Assembly (NCBI RefSeq): GCF_024362695.1
Contig: NC_065405.1
Span: forward strand, 3,480,672-3,544,671
Direction: 5' to 3'
Length of the DNA stretch: 64,000 nt
From: Pectinophora gossypiella
Lineage: Eukaryota; Arthropoda; Insecta; Lepidoptera; Gelechiidae
In this document: one piece after another, positions 23,005 through 34,004 of the stretch
Layout: each line of letters opens with the position of its first letter
Numbering within the stretch: position 1 is the first letter of the stretch
The notes under the pieces: generated by a model
What the model was told of the DNA's origin: nothing
Seen by the model: the letters and a program-made list of their open reading frames with translations, nothing else
Databases searched by the model: none
Program-made: the position numbers and the translations under genes

Positions 23005-23315
23005 TATTAGTCAGAGGTACATTCATCGCACGATGAACCAAGTACCCACGTCTCACCGAGCCTTCTGTTACACCAACTTGATAGGTGAGCCGTATCGCCG
23101 TCTAAGACTGCGGTTTCGCCAAAAATGAGCATAGATGCGTAACGAGGGATGTGTTTGTTAAGATCCAATAGGAGCTACGCTGAGGGAGGTTAGTATAAGA
23201 AAACGATTCTATTGGTTCTTAGCAAACACATCCCTCGCTACGTAGCCTCGTACACCTTCGGTGGAAAAGCAGCCTAACGATCAAGCCAACTGCGTTCGGC
23301 ACAGAAAATTGCACG
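23005..23315 (+). repeat. Dispersed repeat family G, copy 2, split by a MITE
   Basis: Family G landmarks (AAGTACCCACGTCTCACCGA, ACTTGATAGGTGAGCCGTAT) run up to 23105. The sequence GATCAAGCCAACTG, which in copy 1 follows directly, resumes after 23277. The 169-bp insertion between them is a separate element. Confidence 0.65.
23106..23274. mobile_element. PIF/Harbinger-type MITE with TAA target duplication
   Basis: The left end GACTGCGGTTTCGCC pairs with the inverted right end, whose complement is GGCTGCTTTTCCACC. The inner arms share ACGAGGGATGTGTTTG, making inverted repeats of about 60 bp. TAA flanks both sides (23103-23105 and 23275-23277). It interrupts a family G repeat, which proves insertion. 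It carries no coding sequence and needs a Harbinger transposase from elsewhere. Confidence 0.8.
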
Positions 23316-23561
23316 TATAATTCATTGGTGCAAATCCGGTATCGGAGATCTCACCGGTGCTCCTCGTTTGATACACAGGACCACAGTGACTTACTAATGT
23401 TCTGTGTGTAAAATGGTAAACCATACTTTATTTCGTGAGTGAAATGGTCTCTCGGCCAAGTGCACTGTCTCGTCGGTTTACTCGGCACGTGTGAACTAGG
23501 CATAAGACAACAACAATAATAATTAACATAGAAACGTGTCATTGATTACGCCATCGACACT

Positions 23562-23775
23562 TCACACTAAAGCATAGAATAAGGAATGCTACGTATAGGC
23601 AACTCTCCGCTCCCCACCAGTGTCTGCGCTACGTTTACCTCACTCCCCTCGGTTTTACTTTATTCTTCAATCGTCTGGAAGTCAGACGTCAAACACATAG
23701 ATGCGCGTGTACGATAACGTCAATATGTAGTGTGTGTACAAAACGAGATGTGTTTTGTATGAAGTGTCAGGGCAG
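23562..23775 (-). repeat. Dispersed repeat family F, copy 1
   Basis: Reversed, it contains AACGTAGCGCAGACACTGGT, TTGACGTTATCGTACACGCG and CTTCATACAAAACACATCTC. Related copies lie at 27650-27845, 49293-49505 and 61909-62128. It is non-coding and its ends are not defined. Confidence 0.65.
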
Positions 23776-24698
23776 TGACTAAAGGCCAGGTTTTACGAGT
23801 TTGTTTGTTTCAAATCCTATGAAATATCATAACAGTACATTATGTTTGGATTGCTCGTATTATAATGAAATCCGCATTTGAACTTTATATGTTTTCAAGA
23901 AAATTCTATGAGAACTATTTCTTTGAACTATGTAGATCGATAGTTTTATTTTATCGTAACAATAATAAAATGATTATTCATTTCACGGAAAATTATTGTA
24001 TTAAGTATTGTTTTTTGCTGCTCTGTTGGACTAGAATTTCAAATACCTACCTAAAAGTAAGATATTAACTCAACAAAAAAATAAGTTTTTTTACGAATCG
24101 ATACTTCCATGTGATGTGATCCAGCAGATTGCGTCGACTGCTTCAAGAGACTATGAGTTTGAGCCAGTGTTGTCTATCGTTAGTATCGACACTATTGCAA
24201 GGACAATCGACGCTAACGATACACAGCAACACTAATAGTCCTATCGATAGAAAAGATGATTTTCAAGGTCAACAATCGTTAGTCAAACCATCAATAGTTC
24301 GAAAACAGTAGTTTGAGCTATTTGGACCTCAAAACTGAGGCGACAGATGAAAACGAGTTTAACTAAATGCAAATCCGGTTTTTCGAGCACGATCCGAACA
24401 GCGTTAAACCGGACGATCTGTGTGATCCGAGTCCGGTGATCTGGGAAAAGCCGGAAAACTTGCATTTCAAACGGAGATCGCTTCGGGAGACTTTTCGGAT
24501 TCAACTATATATTTCACAGGGATAAAACAGCTAGGTGCTTAAGATAAAGATTGATCTTACAAATTCAAATATCCTTTATTGCACACAACACAAGAAACAT
24601 ACATACACACAGAAAGGTTACTGTACAATTCGTGATATTAGGTAGATTTTCTAAGTACGCAGAAGGCACCATTAGATGAGGATAATAAATGCCAAGGG

Positions 24699-24729
<31 letters not shown>

Positions 24730-24919
24730 AGAGAGGTATATCTTGTAAATGCGCTTACAGACCAGTGACGTTCGGTCGACAAATGAACGCGTCGACGTTG
24801 TCTATGTTCTGTTGCGTGTTAGTTTGTAAGCGCCCTAACATTGCATGATATGAAGTCAACCTAGTTTTATGGACAATTTAAATGATGGATTATTAAGGAA
24901 GATGTGCTCATCAGCTTTA
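23776..24919. other. Intergenic with small palindromes
   Basis: Two loose inverted repeats lie at about 24170-24230 (TATCGTTAG / CTAACGATA) and about 24367-24470 (ATGCAAATCCGG / CCGGAAAACTTGCAT). A (GA)n tract lies at 24698-24726. A reversed LINE-like 3' end (AATATCCTTTATTGCACACA) lies near 24570. There is no gene. Confidence 0.45.
24698..24726. repeat. (GA)n microsatellite
   Basis: About 14 GA units without interruption. Confidence 0.9.
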
Positions 24920-25010
24920 AATCTTCTCCCTAGCGTTATCCCGTTGCCACAGAGTCCTTTTACCTAACCTGAACATTTCACAGGTTCGATTTTTCACAGA
25001 AGCACACCCC
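24920..25010 (-). repeat. SINE family C fragment
   Basis: CTCCCTAGCGTTATCCCGTT and TTACCTAACCTGAACATTTC match the 3' third of family C. Confidence 0.65.
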
Positions 25011-25029
25011 GGATACTACACAAAAATAG

Positions 25030-25290
25030 AATTGGGTAGTTTCCTAGGTCAAATATAAATTATGAAATTCTGATTACTAAATAAAGACAGACCTAAAGGT
25101 GACAAAAACGTTTTCTTTTTCTAATTAACTTATTTATGAATTTTAACAAAGAATAATGTGATAATAAGTGCGACATTTTGTCTTGTTTTTCTATGACGTC
25201 ACAGGTTGCTTTTTCGTACAAATTCCATAGCAATTTCGTGATTTGACGTTTAGTAAAAGTAACTGATTTGACTAGTTGAAAACTACCCTA
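25030..25290 (+). repeat. Dispersed repeat family E, copy 2 (CRE-bearing)
   Basis: It has the same block order as copy 1 but in reverse: AAATTATGAAATTCTGATTA, CTATGACGTCACAGG (palindrome 25194-25201) and AACTGATTTGACTAGTTGAA. Confidence 0.75.
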
Positions 25291-25667
25291 TTCTTACCGT
25301 GTGTCGCCTAACACGTGAGTGCGAAGGACGCAGACAGTCAGCGCCTTCCCGCTTACTAATTAGCGGCTTACCATTTATGACTAAAGTGAGGTCCAGAGGG
25401 GGTGAAGTTGACGCGTAATGCGAATTCGTGGGGGGGGGGAGATAGTTATCGTTGAATATGTGTCGAAATCAATCAATTTCAAATTCTTTTTGGCTGTCAA
25501 TATATCACCGATACCGGTTTCAAACGCTACCTATTTTCGACATATCTGCAGGCTTAGCACCGTAAGCACGCGACTCTTCATCTACAGAGATCATCTGTCT
25601 CTTTCAGTGCATTCTGTGAGAGAGTGACGGGTGACGTATGTCGAGGCGCGAAAGAGTCGCGCGCTTA

Positions 25668-26302
25668 GAGTACGTTCAGATGACAAGCGCTCAACGCGCG
25701 TTTTGATAACGCGCGTTTACAACTACATACATTTTATTCAGGCTGTACACATGCTAACGCGCGTTTTAATACAGCGCGCGTTGAACGCTGCGCTAGCGCT
25801 CGACTGTTGTCAACGCGCGTCAACGCGCGCCTTGAGATCATTGGTTTTCTATATTTCCGTTCACTTGAGCGCGCGCTTTCGACGCGGATAGACGTATTTT
25901 AGGGTTCTTCAGTATCAGTCCGTCCAAAAATCGTCCGGAGGAATTATTTATAGATGAAATAGAGAAACGTCCTGCGATTTGGGACATGACAAAAAGAAGA
26001 AGACATTCTGATGTCATTCTGAAGAAGTTAAAAAATTTGGGTCCGAATTGCCTTAACTTAGGATACAAAATTATGTACTGGCTTTCAGTCAGCCTGTGTG
26101 ACAAAATTGGGTGGACCCAATATCTGCGTCTTCTGTCGCGTCGTTTCACGTCCATCTTCAACAAATGTAAGAACTGTACTGAATACCATGACGGTCGCGG
26201 CAACGCGCGTCCGACGCCTGACAAGCGCGTGTCATGTAAACACTATACAAAAATTTTACGCGCGTTGATCGCGCGTTGAGCGCTTGTCATCTGAACGTAG
26301 CC
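25668..26302 (-). mobile_element. Degraded PIF/Harbinger element with TTA target duplication
   Basis: TTA lies at both borders (25665-25667 and 26303-26305). Inside are terminal inverted repeats, GAGTACGTTCAGATGACAAG on the left and the complement GGCTACGTTCAGATGACAAG on the right, continuing as CGCTCAACGCGCG. Both sub-terminal zones are crowded with AACGCGCGTT units, making this the most CpG-dense block of the left half. The centre keeps a piece of Harbinger transposase. At 635 bp it is far shorter than an autonomous element (usually about 3 kb) and lacks the nuclease domain and the Myb-like second gene. Confidence 0.8.
25930..26160 (-). pseudogene. Harbinger transposase N-terminal remnant
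   Basis: Within the element at 25668-26302, the minus strand encodes KRRDRRRRYWVHPI, then LYPKLRQFGPKFFNFFRM. This is the N-terminal signature of PIF/Harbinger (HARBI1-like) transposases, in which a basic run and W.HP are followed by an L...L..D...FF.YFRM segment. The DDE nuclease part that should follow is missing, so the product cannot be active. The reading frame stays open because the coding remnant is short. Confidence 0.7.
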
Positions 26303-26661
26303 TTACGGTGCGAACTTTGCGAAGCCCGCTGTAGGGACTATAAAACATCAATGGGGTATGGAAACTAAGCATTTATTCATTCATGTTAAAAAAGAACTCT
26401 CGTGTTATTATTTTAACGATTATAACCCTAATTACTTTATAATTATACACCATTAGTTGCTCTGTTACAAGTGTTTTCTAGGAATTGTGTACACGCTTAA
26501 TTGATTACACCTTCCGGTATACCCCATACATGTTCAGAGTACCTAAGATATTTTACAATGGTAATACTAGACATCCTCATAACCATAACCTTAAACGTAG
26601 ATTATAATAAAATAAGCCAAAAAATTTGGATTTTCTTTTTTAAATTACCCTGTTTTATAAT

Positions 26662-26925
26662 AGGCTAGTTTCCAACTAGTCAAATCAGTTACTTTTTACT
26701 AAACGTCAAAACACGAAATTACTATGGAATTTGTATGAAAAAGCACTCTGTGACGTCATAGAAAAACGTGACAAAATGTCGGACTTATTATTACGTTTTT
26801 CTTGATTAAAATTCATAAATAAGTTTAATAGAAAAAAGAAAATGTTTTTCGTTAGTTTTAGATGTGTCTTTATTTAGTAATCAGAATTTCATAATTTATC
26901 TTGAACCTAGTACACGACCCAATGC
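26662..26925 (-). repeat. Dispersed repeat family E, copy 3 (CRE-bearing)
   Basis: CCAACTAGTCAAATCAGTTA, the TGACGTCA palindrome (26751-26758) and TTTATTTAGTAATCAGAATT occur in the same order as copy 1. Confidence 0.8.
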
Positions 26926-26934
26926 ACGATTATT

Positions 26935-27025
26935 ATTTTTTTGCCTTGACTTATTGTAGATTTGCCGCAGATGGCATTAACTACTTGGCCGGACAAATGG
27001 AGAGCGCTGAAGGCTCTCACCCGGT
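26935..27025 (+). repeat. Dispersed repeat family D, copy 2
   Basis: GATTTGCCGCAGATGGCATT and ACTTGGCCGGACAAATGGAG are nearly identical to 13315-13410. It starts about ten bases after the end of repeat E copy 3. Confidence 0.7.
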
Positions 27026-27309
27026 ATAATGGACGAAAAACTTTTTATGCATAAGAAATTACCTACATTATCTTTTACACAAAAAGTGTTCCGAATGTTG
27101 AATTATTTTGTGTCTATCTATACACACACGCCTTTTTCCCACCGGGGTAACCATTCTCGCCTTTTAGAGTATCCTCGTGCTTTGGCCTGTAGTGGCTATG
27201 AAACCCTATTTTGAGCGAATTCAACAAAGTAAGTGATTTTGTAAAAGCAAGTTCAGCACTACCTTCCAGACCTAGGCAGTGACGTTTGTCTGATATAATA
27301 TAACGTAAG

Positions 27310-27395
27310 CTCACGACTATATCCCGATTGGGGTAGTCAGAGGTACATCCAACTTAGTACCCACACCTCACTGAGATTTCTATTAGAGATAATAG
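27310..27395 (+). repeat. Dispersed repeat family G, fragment
   Basis: It shows CTCACGACTATATCCCGATT, GGGGTAGTCAGAGGTACATC and a diverged AGTACCCACACCTCACTGAG. Confidence 0.5.
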
Positions 27396-27410
27396 TAATA
27401 TTATAAGTAT

Positions 27411-27640
27411 AATTGGGTCGTGTACTAGGTTCAAGATAAATTATGAAATTCTGATTACTAAATATAGACACATCTAAACCTAACGAAAAACATTTTCTTT
27501 TTTATATTTAACTTATTTATGATTTTTATCAAGACATCCGTAATAATAAGTGTGACATTTTGTCACGTTTTCCTATGACGTCACAGTGTGCTTTTTCATA
27601 CAGATTCCATAGTAAGTTCGGGTTTTAACAGTAAAAAGTT
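27411..27640 (+). repeat. Dispersed repeat family E, copy 4 (CRE-bearing)
   Basis: It starts with GGGTCGTGTACTAGGTTCAA, contains TGACGTCA at 27576-27583 and ends in a diverged TTTTAACAGTAAAAAG. It lies in inverted orientation to copy 3, about 500 bp away. Confidence 0.75.
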
Positions 27641-27649
27641 GTAGACACT

Positions 27650-27845
27650 TCATACAGACAACCTCGTTTTACACAGACACCACACATTGACGTTATCGTA
27701 CACGCGCATCTGTGTGTGTGATGTCTGACGCCATACGATTCAAGTCTAAATCTATGTTCGAGGGGGGTGAGGTGAACTTAGCTCAGACGCTGGTGGGGAG
27801 CGGAGAGTGACCGTTCTATACGTAGTATTATTCTATGCTATTGTG
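27650..27845 (+). repeat. Dispersed repeat family F, copy 2
   Basis: It has CTTCATACAGACAACCTCGT, TTATCGTACACGCGCATCTG and GCTCAGACGCTGGTGGGGAG, and follows repeat E copy 4 directly. Confidence 0.7.
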
Positions 27846-28439
27846 TAGGATGCGCGTTGATCAGTATGCGCTAGAAGATCCGACCGCAGCTCTTGACCAG
27901 GTTTTTTAACAATCTAGGAGGTCCATTCTTATAACAGACTTCAAAAAACAGGAGGTTATTATTAATAACACGGGTAACTCTTACGGTTGTCGCCAACGAA
28001 GGTTCCGTGCCCACTCAAACAGAGTCTAGTCAAAAATGGAAACAAAAACTCGCGTAACAATAGGGTGGGTCGCCGGCCTATTTTCACACGTCCAACGCGG
28101 TGAGGTATGTAACTGGATCCGGGGTCCGTTTGACCTTTAAGAGGCAAAATGGTAATACAAGGTGTGCGGCAGAAAGGATTAATGAATGCTTCCCTTGACA
28201 ATGGACAAGAGAACCACCCAAATCAATATCGTTGAATATTATTGTTTATCCTATGATTCTTAGTTATGTTTTTTTTTTTTATTAAGTAAGTATTATTATT
28301 AGTATCCAAATAAAATAACGTCAAACGGTATTCAATGCACATTATTATGCCGCGCTTATTTTGTTTATTAATAATTCGATGGATGACACTAGATATAACA
28401 TCTATAAAATATATACCTACTAAGCCTGTTTGGATAAAG
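27846..28439. other. Intergenic, no gene seen
   Basis: A GC-richer stretch at 27950-28160 contains no convincing coding exon. The rest is AT-rich. Confidence 0.35.
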
Positions 28440-28775
28440 TATTTTGATCTTCTATCGTATGAGTTAAGAGGTGGATTACCAACCTCAGCAACCCTGGTGT
28501 AAGGGTTATTAACGAGCCGCCAACGGCCCCTGACATGGATCATATAACGACTACGGACATAATATATATCAGTAAGTAGTAACCGGGACCAACTGCTTAA
28601 CGTGCCTTCCGAAGCACGGATCTGCTTACTTTCAAAAACTCAGGTGATCAGTCTGTTATGTCCTAACCAAACTAGGAATCGCAAGGTGTTTTTTGTAATA
28701 TGCTCCCACCGGGATTCGAACCGGGGACCTCCGGATTGTGAGCCCTACTCTCAACCACTAGACCACAGAGGCCGT
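28440..28775 (-). repeat. tRNA-derived SINE family A, full length
   Basis: Reversed, the head is GGCCTCTGTGGTCTAGTGGT, the B box GGTTCGAATCCCGGTGGGA and the core CCGTGCTTCGGAAGGCACGT, followed by the standard tail. Confidence 0.85.
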
Positions 28776-29384
28776 CAAGTTTTTTGATAACAATCAAAAT
28801 ATCCCTGCCTACTCACAACAAATTAACAAGATCAAATCAATCTGCAGTCAATTGCTGGTTATCTTTACAGCACGCCATTGATTCATATCAGTTTAATTAG
28901 ATTGATCGTGTAATTACCGTCTTTGTTTTTCAGACTTTCTTACAAAACGTAATTCCCGTGAGTTATCAATTTTGTCAAGTTTGTTATAATATCAACCTCT
29001 AAAATGGACATTGAAAACTGATAAGGCGTATTTTGATCATAAATTTCGAAGATTAAACTGCTGAAGTCAAGGCTGTATGGTCCTCAGACCTTTGCCTGCT
29101 TTATGTAAGGCGAATTTAAACAACAACTCTAGTTGGCGTCGCTGCTGTCCACCAACTTTACGTTCCGGCAGGTTATCTTCCTGACAACCGTTTTAGAACC
29201 ACTTTCAAACCCCCAGACTCTTCAAACTTTTATTTCGGATCATCAGCCTCAAGCGGAGACGAAGCCGGTATCATAACCAGTCATCCAGTGTTCATGGTTA
29301 ATAGTGTTATCAGTGCATTACAGTACTCCGAGAATCCATAATAGCAGAGTTCAGAGAACGTATGACTTACATTCACCTATTACA
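28776..29384. other. Intergenic, no gene seen
   Basis: No gene. The part at 29040-29380 could belong to the LINE that follows but shows no recognisable polymerase motif. Confidence 0.4.
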
Positions 29385-29640
29385 TTGGAACTAAAGTCAC
29401 CGACATAGCTCGGAGAATTGCCAAGCTAAAGTGGCAGTGGGCAGGACACATAGCGCGGAGAACCGATGGCCGCTGGGGCGGAAAGGTTCTCGAATGGCGA
29501 CCACGTGTCGGACGACGCTCAGTGGGTAGGCCCGCTACAAGGTGGAAGCGGGAAGCCGACGCATGACCGATCGTCGTGGAGATCCTTGGGGGAGGCCTAT
29601 GCCCAGCAGTGGGCGTCGTACGGCTGATAATGATGATTAT
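29385..29640 (+). mobile_element. RTE-type LINE reverse-transcriptase C-terminal relic
   Basis: The plus strand reads VTDIARRIAKLKWQWAGHIA, then WGGKVLEWRPRVGRRSVGRP and ATRWKREADA before a stop. This is the conserved C-terminal tail of an RTE-like endonuclease/reverse transcriptase. After ATRW the normal continuation is missing and the frame breaks, consistent with an internal deletion, yet the usual GGAGGCCTATGCCCAGCAGT end follows. Only the last tenth or so of ORF2 survives. Confidence 0.8.
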
Positions 29641-29809
29641 ATGGGACTTAAAAATAGCTGGCTAGGTGTAGATGTATACTATACACTTCTGCCTACCCTT
29701 TCGGGGATGCAGGGATGATGCTATGTTATGTTTATTACAGCACCTACGTTGTACATGTTCCGGATTGAGACAAATTAAACAAGTCTCATCTCTCAAGATT
29801 ACAGTCACA

Positions 29810-29915
29810 GTCAGGCAGTCGCTTTTGTAAAAAACCGGACCTTTCAAATCTTCAGGTTAGGCAAGCGGACCCTATGAAAAACGGGATAATACTAGGGAGA
29901 AGATGATGATGATCT
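29810..29915 (+). repeat. SINE family C fragment
   Basis: It carries AGGCAGTCGCTTTTGTAAAA, CCGGACCTTTCAAATCTTCA and GGGATAATACTAGGGAGA. Confidence 0.7.
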
Positions 29916-31419
29916 CTCAAGATTAAGTATTTTATTTCATCTACGCCGCGGACGTCCTAGCCTCCTGCCCCAGACAAGTTGTGAATCAGAAGGCATTTTG
30001 CAGCCACTTTTAATACTAAATCCGAAGATGAATAATATAGAATATAATAAACTTTATTCCCAGAACAGTATGTTAAAAAAGCACTTATAAAATAATAATA
30101 TGATGAACCGTCTCGTGATAATGTGATCAGCCCTCTTGCCAAATAATTAACAATCATGTGACAACGAAAACAATCGAAATTACATTCTTTAAAAGACGTC
30201 TCACGTCTTACAGCATTTCTAAGAAAGATTTCTTTCCCCAAAGTATTCTACGTCATATTTTATTCTTACTAAGCAGTGTCAGTATTTTTTTTTACTTATT
30301 GAATATTTACCCTGGATTTGGTGACTACGGGTCGGTTGGGGGATTTATTTAGCACCTAAACCGCTTCAGGCGATGCAAATTTTCTGGTTACTTAAACGGC
30401 TAAATGAGTTTTCCTAAGTCGATACCTATCTAAATCGTATTTTTTTCGCGTCCGCAAACGATACACTCGTTGTATTACTTCGAGGTAAGCTCAACCCTTC
30501 AAACTACTTGGTATTAAACCGTTACTATGATTTTTAATAAAGAATACTTACGAAGAGATATTAATTTGATAATGAACTGTTTCACTCAAGAGGTAATCTT
30601 TAGTTCAAGAAGTCATTTGTCTTATTTTTCAGTGTTATTTTTGTCTAATATTCTGGAAGTTTTCTAATTCTACGCAAAATGAAAGTTACTAAGGATTTTG
30701 TAACACTGTTAGGAATATGTACTTAGTTGCTTTATGTGTCAGTAAAAGACAAAACCATTCGGAATCCACATGCATTTTTATTAATTCTGTAAGTTTGCAT
30801 AAACTAGGACATACAGCTATAACATTATAACGACCACGTAACAAAGAAACGAGTGCCGTAAAATACTCACAATGTTTGAAGCATTGTTACGCCAAATTAT
30901 ATCGATATGAAAGCTATCATAAACACAAGTGTGTTTACAATAGATGGCGCCACCATTCAGTAATGCAGTCCTGAAACGCGCTATCAAAGTTTACACAGCG
31001 TGACGCATATGTATAACTTCCAGCATAACAACGTTGGATCCTCGATCCCTAGTCACACTACCAACTTGTTAGGAACAATTTCAAGATTTAGGGATGCGTA
31101 CTGTCTGACTTTGTACAGCTTTATAAGATGTTTGGTTACAAGGACTATTAAAATAAAACTGCATAATGTACATAAACTCACGCCCGTAATCCTCAATAGG
31201 ATTGGCAGAGGCATTAGTAATCAAATAACCTGCAGCCAGTGTTGATACGAAGACCTAAGACTATACAATTACCTATTTATGATGAACCTTATGGTGTCAA
31301 CTGACAAGGGATCATGTTAGAAAAACCACAATCCCTGTGTCGGATTAAAACACTACATTTTAAAAGACATTTTAGTGTGTCGATATAGTTGTGAATGGCG
31401 GTCGCTGTCCTATATTAAA
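29916..31419. other. Intergenic, no gene seen
   Basis: AT-rich, with a family J-like phrase (ATAAACTCACGCCCGTAATC) at about 31170-31210. There is no coding exon. Confidence 0.4.
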
Positions 31420-31510
31420 TTACAGGGTGAGAGCCCTCAGCGCTCGCCATTTGTCCGACCAAGCAGTTAATGCCATCTGCGGCAAATCTGCAATAATTCA
31501 CGTCAAAAAA
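31420..31510 (-). repeat. Dispersed repeat family D, copy 3
   Basis: The reverse complement matches the 13315 copy over GATTTGCCGCAGATGGCATT and GGCTCTCACCCTG. Confidence 0.7.
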
Positions 31511-31584
31511 AACGCTGCTCTGTAAGATATGTCTCATCTACTTAATAATGAATCAAAAAAGAAATAAGGACATCTATACGTGGA

Positions 31585-31795
31585 GAACCCACACGAATTG
31601 AGGAAATCCACATCAACGAGAAATGCGTTTTCGGAGATATGTAACCTAACCTGTATTGGGTTGGTTTTCCCTTCGCGGGTTGGAAGGTCACATAGGCAGT
31701 TGCTTCTGTAAAAAACCAAAAAACCGGACCTGTCAAATCTTCAGGTTAGGTAAGCGGACCCTGTGAAAAACGGTATAATGCTAGGGGGATAATGA
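31585..31795 (+). repeat. SINE family C, 5' truncated
   Basis: It shows TTTTCGGAGATATGTAACCT, GGTTTTCCCTTCGCGGGTTG, an internally repeated AAAAAACC, then CGGACCTGTCAAATCTTCAG and a CTAGGGGGATAATGATG end. Confidence 0.75.
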
Positions 31796-31984
31796 TGTAC
31801 GTGGAGCAAAAGCACAACCTACTGTAGAATTTGAAAAAGTATTAAGTGAAAATTGATGTTTTAGTTCAGTCTACTACAAATATTATCTATTTTAGTTACG
31901 CCATAGATTTTGATACCATGCAGCTATTGCTAGGCCCTTTCTACGCTATCATCCATTGCCAGACCCTTTCTCTTTGTAAGTGTA

Positions 31985-32200
31985 AAATATTTTTTTTTGT
32001 TTAAAGGTTTTTTCGGCGATCAACTGGCAGTAAGCTACCTCGGCGCACCAGCCGGGATCCCACTGCAAGCCCGACAGACTCTTTTATTTCTGTTGACGTC
32101 GCATTCTTTTTGTCTAGCTCACTCTGACAAATTTCGTTTACGAAACGGGGAATTAAAAACGATGTTCTGGTCCAGTACACACTACGTTAACACTTGAACG
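31985..32200. other. Unexplained GC-rich patch
   Basis: At about 32010-32115, sequence of near 50 percent GC stands out from AT-rich surroundings and is open on the plus strand for 66 codons. I do not recognise the translation (it includes YLGAPAGIPLQARQTLLF). No splice partners are evident. It may be a piece of an unlisted mobile element. Confidence 0.25.
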
Positions 32201-32399
32201 CATCTACGAGTGTCTACAACGAGAAGATAAGACTTGTTTGTTTTTCAAGTACGCTGGTCAGTACCTACTCCGTACACTGACATATTTTGAGTGTTGTTTC
32301 TGTCGAACTTAATTTATAAACAAAAGGATGGGTAGAGACGTAGTGCTTTAAGAGTCTTATGAGGGTGAATAGTTAGTAAAAAGAGATAATTAATTCGAA

Positions 32400-32465
32400 A
32401 AAATTCTGACTCGGACGAGACGAGCGTGTTAACCATTACACCACCGGATCCTCCTCCTGTCCATG
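32400..32465 (-). repeat. tRNA-like SINE head (family I), copy 2
   Basis: Its reverse complement is GGAGGATCCGGTGGTGTAAT followed by GGTTAACACGCTCGTC, matching 1602-1690. Confidence 0.55.
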
Positions 32466-32517
32466 CGAAATTCTTTCGGTCTGTGTATCGTCATTAAGCC
32501 GACGCGAAGGCATATCT

Positions 32518-32600
32518 GCCCAGCAGTGGGATATATAGGTTATTTATGTTATGTTGTATGTGCACAGTAGTGGGACTTATAGGTTATTTATGTTATATTA
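32518..32600 (+). repeat. Direct duplication in a LINE-tail-like segment
   Basis: Two neighbouring copies of CAG.AGTGGGA..TATAGGTTATTTATGTTAT lie about 42 bp apart. CCCAGCAGTGGGA is the usual end of lepidopteran LINE 3' regions. Confidence 0.5.
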
Positions 32601-32610
32601 TATTACAATA

Positions 32611-33417
32611 GGTACTAGATACTTTTTTTAAGCGAAAGGGGTTTGTCGTACGATACGACGGTTGGTGTACTTCAGCTTAAAGATATTTTTATTTCTCATA
32701 AAGAATTACAAATTTACTTAATATGAGAAACAATAAACAGTTGTTATTAGCTTATTAGTAGTTATCCAAGAGTTTATAATATACAAACATGCTATTAGTA
32801 GGTACTTAAAAAAAAGAATATTTTGTTACATTGCTGTTATATAGATTTTAAGTTTATTTTTAAAAGAGGTCATAGTACCAGTAATTCTTCATAAGTGGAA
32901 TTCTGTGGTCATATGTACGTTGGTACTATTTTTTGTTATCTTTGGTAAGGCTTTTTGGCGGGAAACGGGAACGGGACAGTTGCTTTCTTCATTGAATAAT
33001 CTAAATAATTAATACGAAGTGGTGTTTTGTGGTTAATGATCGCATTAAGTTAGTCGGAAGACATTCGCGAGTGTTATTATATAGGAGTGTTCAATAAACA
33101 AAGTGTATCTGCCTATTTTCGCTTCGTGCCAGGAAGCCGCTTCATAACTCGAAAGTTTATGCGGACTTTTGAGTTAATTCGTTTGGGGTTCGGAGTAGGC
33201 TTAGGTTTCATCATCATCATCTTTCATCATTTCATCAATCATCAAGAAAAAAAATACGTAAGACATGGCTGTATGGGCATAGTTCCATTTGCCTTACCCT
33301 TCGGGGAAAACCAAAACAAAAAAAAAAATATCTTTGGTAAATGTTATTCGGAGTGACGTAACTGCTGGCAATTCCTTGGTTGTTTTTTTACATACCGGGG
33401 AAGCGTACCTATCTATT
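32611..33417. other. Intergenic, no gene supported
   Basis: AT-rich sequence. 32950-33160 is somewhat richer in GC and could be transcribed, but no coding exon or promoter signature is convincing. Confidence 0.35.
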
Positions 33418-33712
33418 CTTCTTCTATCGTGTGGGTTGTGACGTGGATTACCAACCCCATCAACCCTGGTGTCAGGGCTACTTTTGAGCCGCCAAAGGCC
33501 TCTAACATGGCTCATGTAACGACTACTTACTTACATTTAACGTGCCTTCCGAAGCACGGGTCATCTTGCTTTCGGACAATCAGGTAATCAGCCTGTAATT
33601 TCCTAACCAATCTAGGGATCACAAAGTGATTTTTGTGATATGTCCCCAACGGGATTTGAACCCGGGACTTCCGTGAGCCCAACGCTCAAACCATAGGGCC
33701 ACGGAGGCCGTT
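33418..33712 (-). repeat. tRNA-derived SINE family A, near full length
   Basis: Reversed, it gives head GGCCTCCGTGGCCCTATGG, body CACAAAAATCACTTTGTGAT, core CCGTGCTTCGGAAGGCACGT and tail. The segment between core and tail is shortened. Confidence 0.8.
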
Positions 33713-34004
33713 CCTATCTATTTAAATGACGTAAACTTTTAAACATGATTAAACATATGACATGCACATAATGTACATATTACAAGATCGTAAAAATATC
33801 AGTTCAAAGGATCGTACCCACGAGCAAGGCGGAAATACGATGCTATGTGTCGTGCCTATAAACATGAGTAATCTTTGCACATGTTCACAAATCATGTATC
33901 TCGTGACTAACAGTCTTCAAAGATGGTCACCATAATAATATAATAATACACTCTTGTTTTAATATTAGGCTAATAAACTTTGGTTAATTTTAAGAATCCG
34001 TGAT

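Noticed and set aside
25986..26279. 97-codon plus-strand open frame inside the Harbinger element
   Set aside because: It is the antisense of the transposase remnant, whose minus-strand translation carries the real Harbinger signature.
28223..28543. 106-codon minus-strand open frame
   Set aside because: It starts within the tail of a SINE A copy and runs through AT-rich low-complexity sequence.
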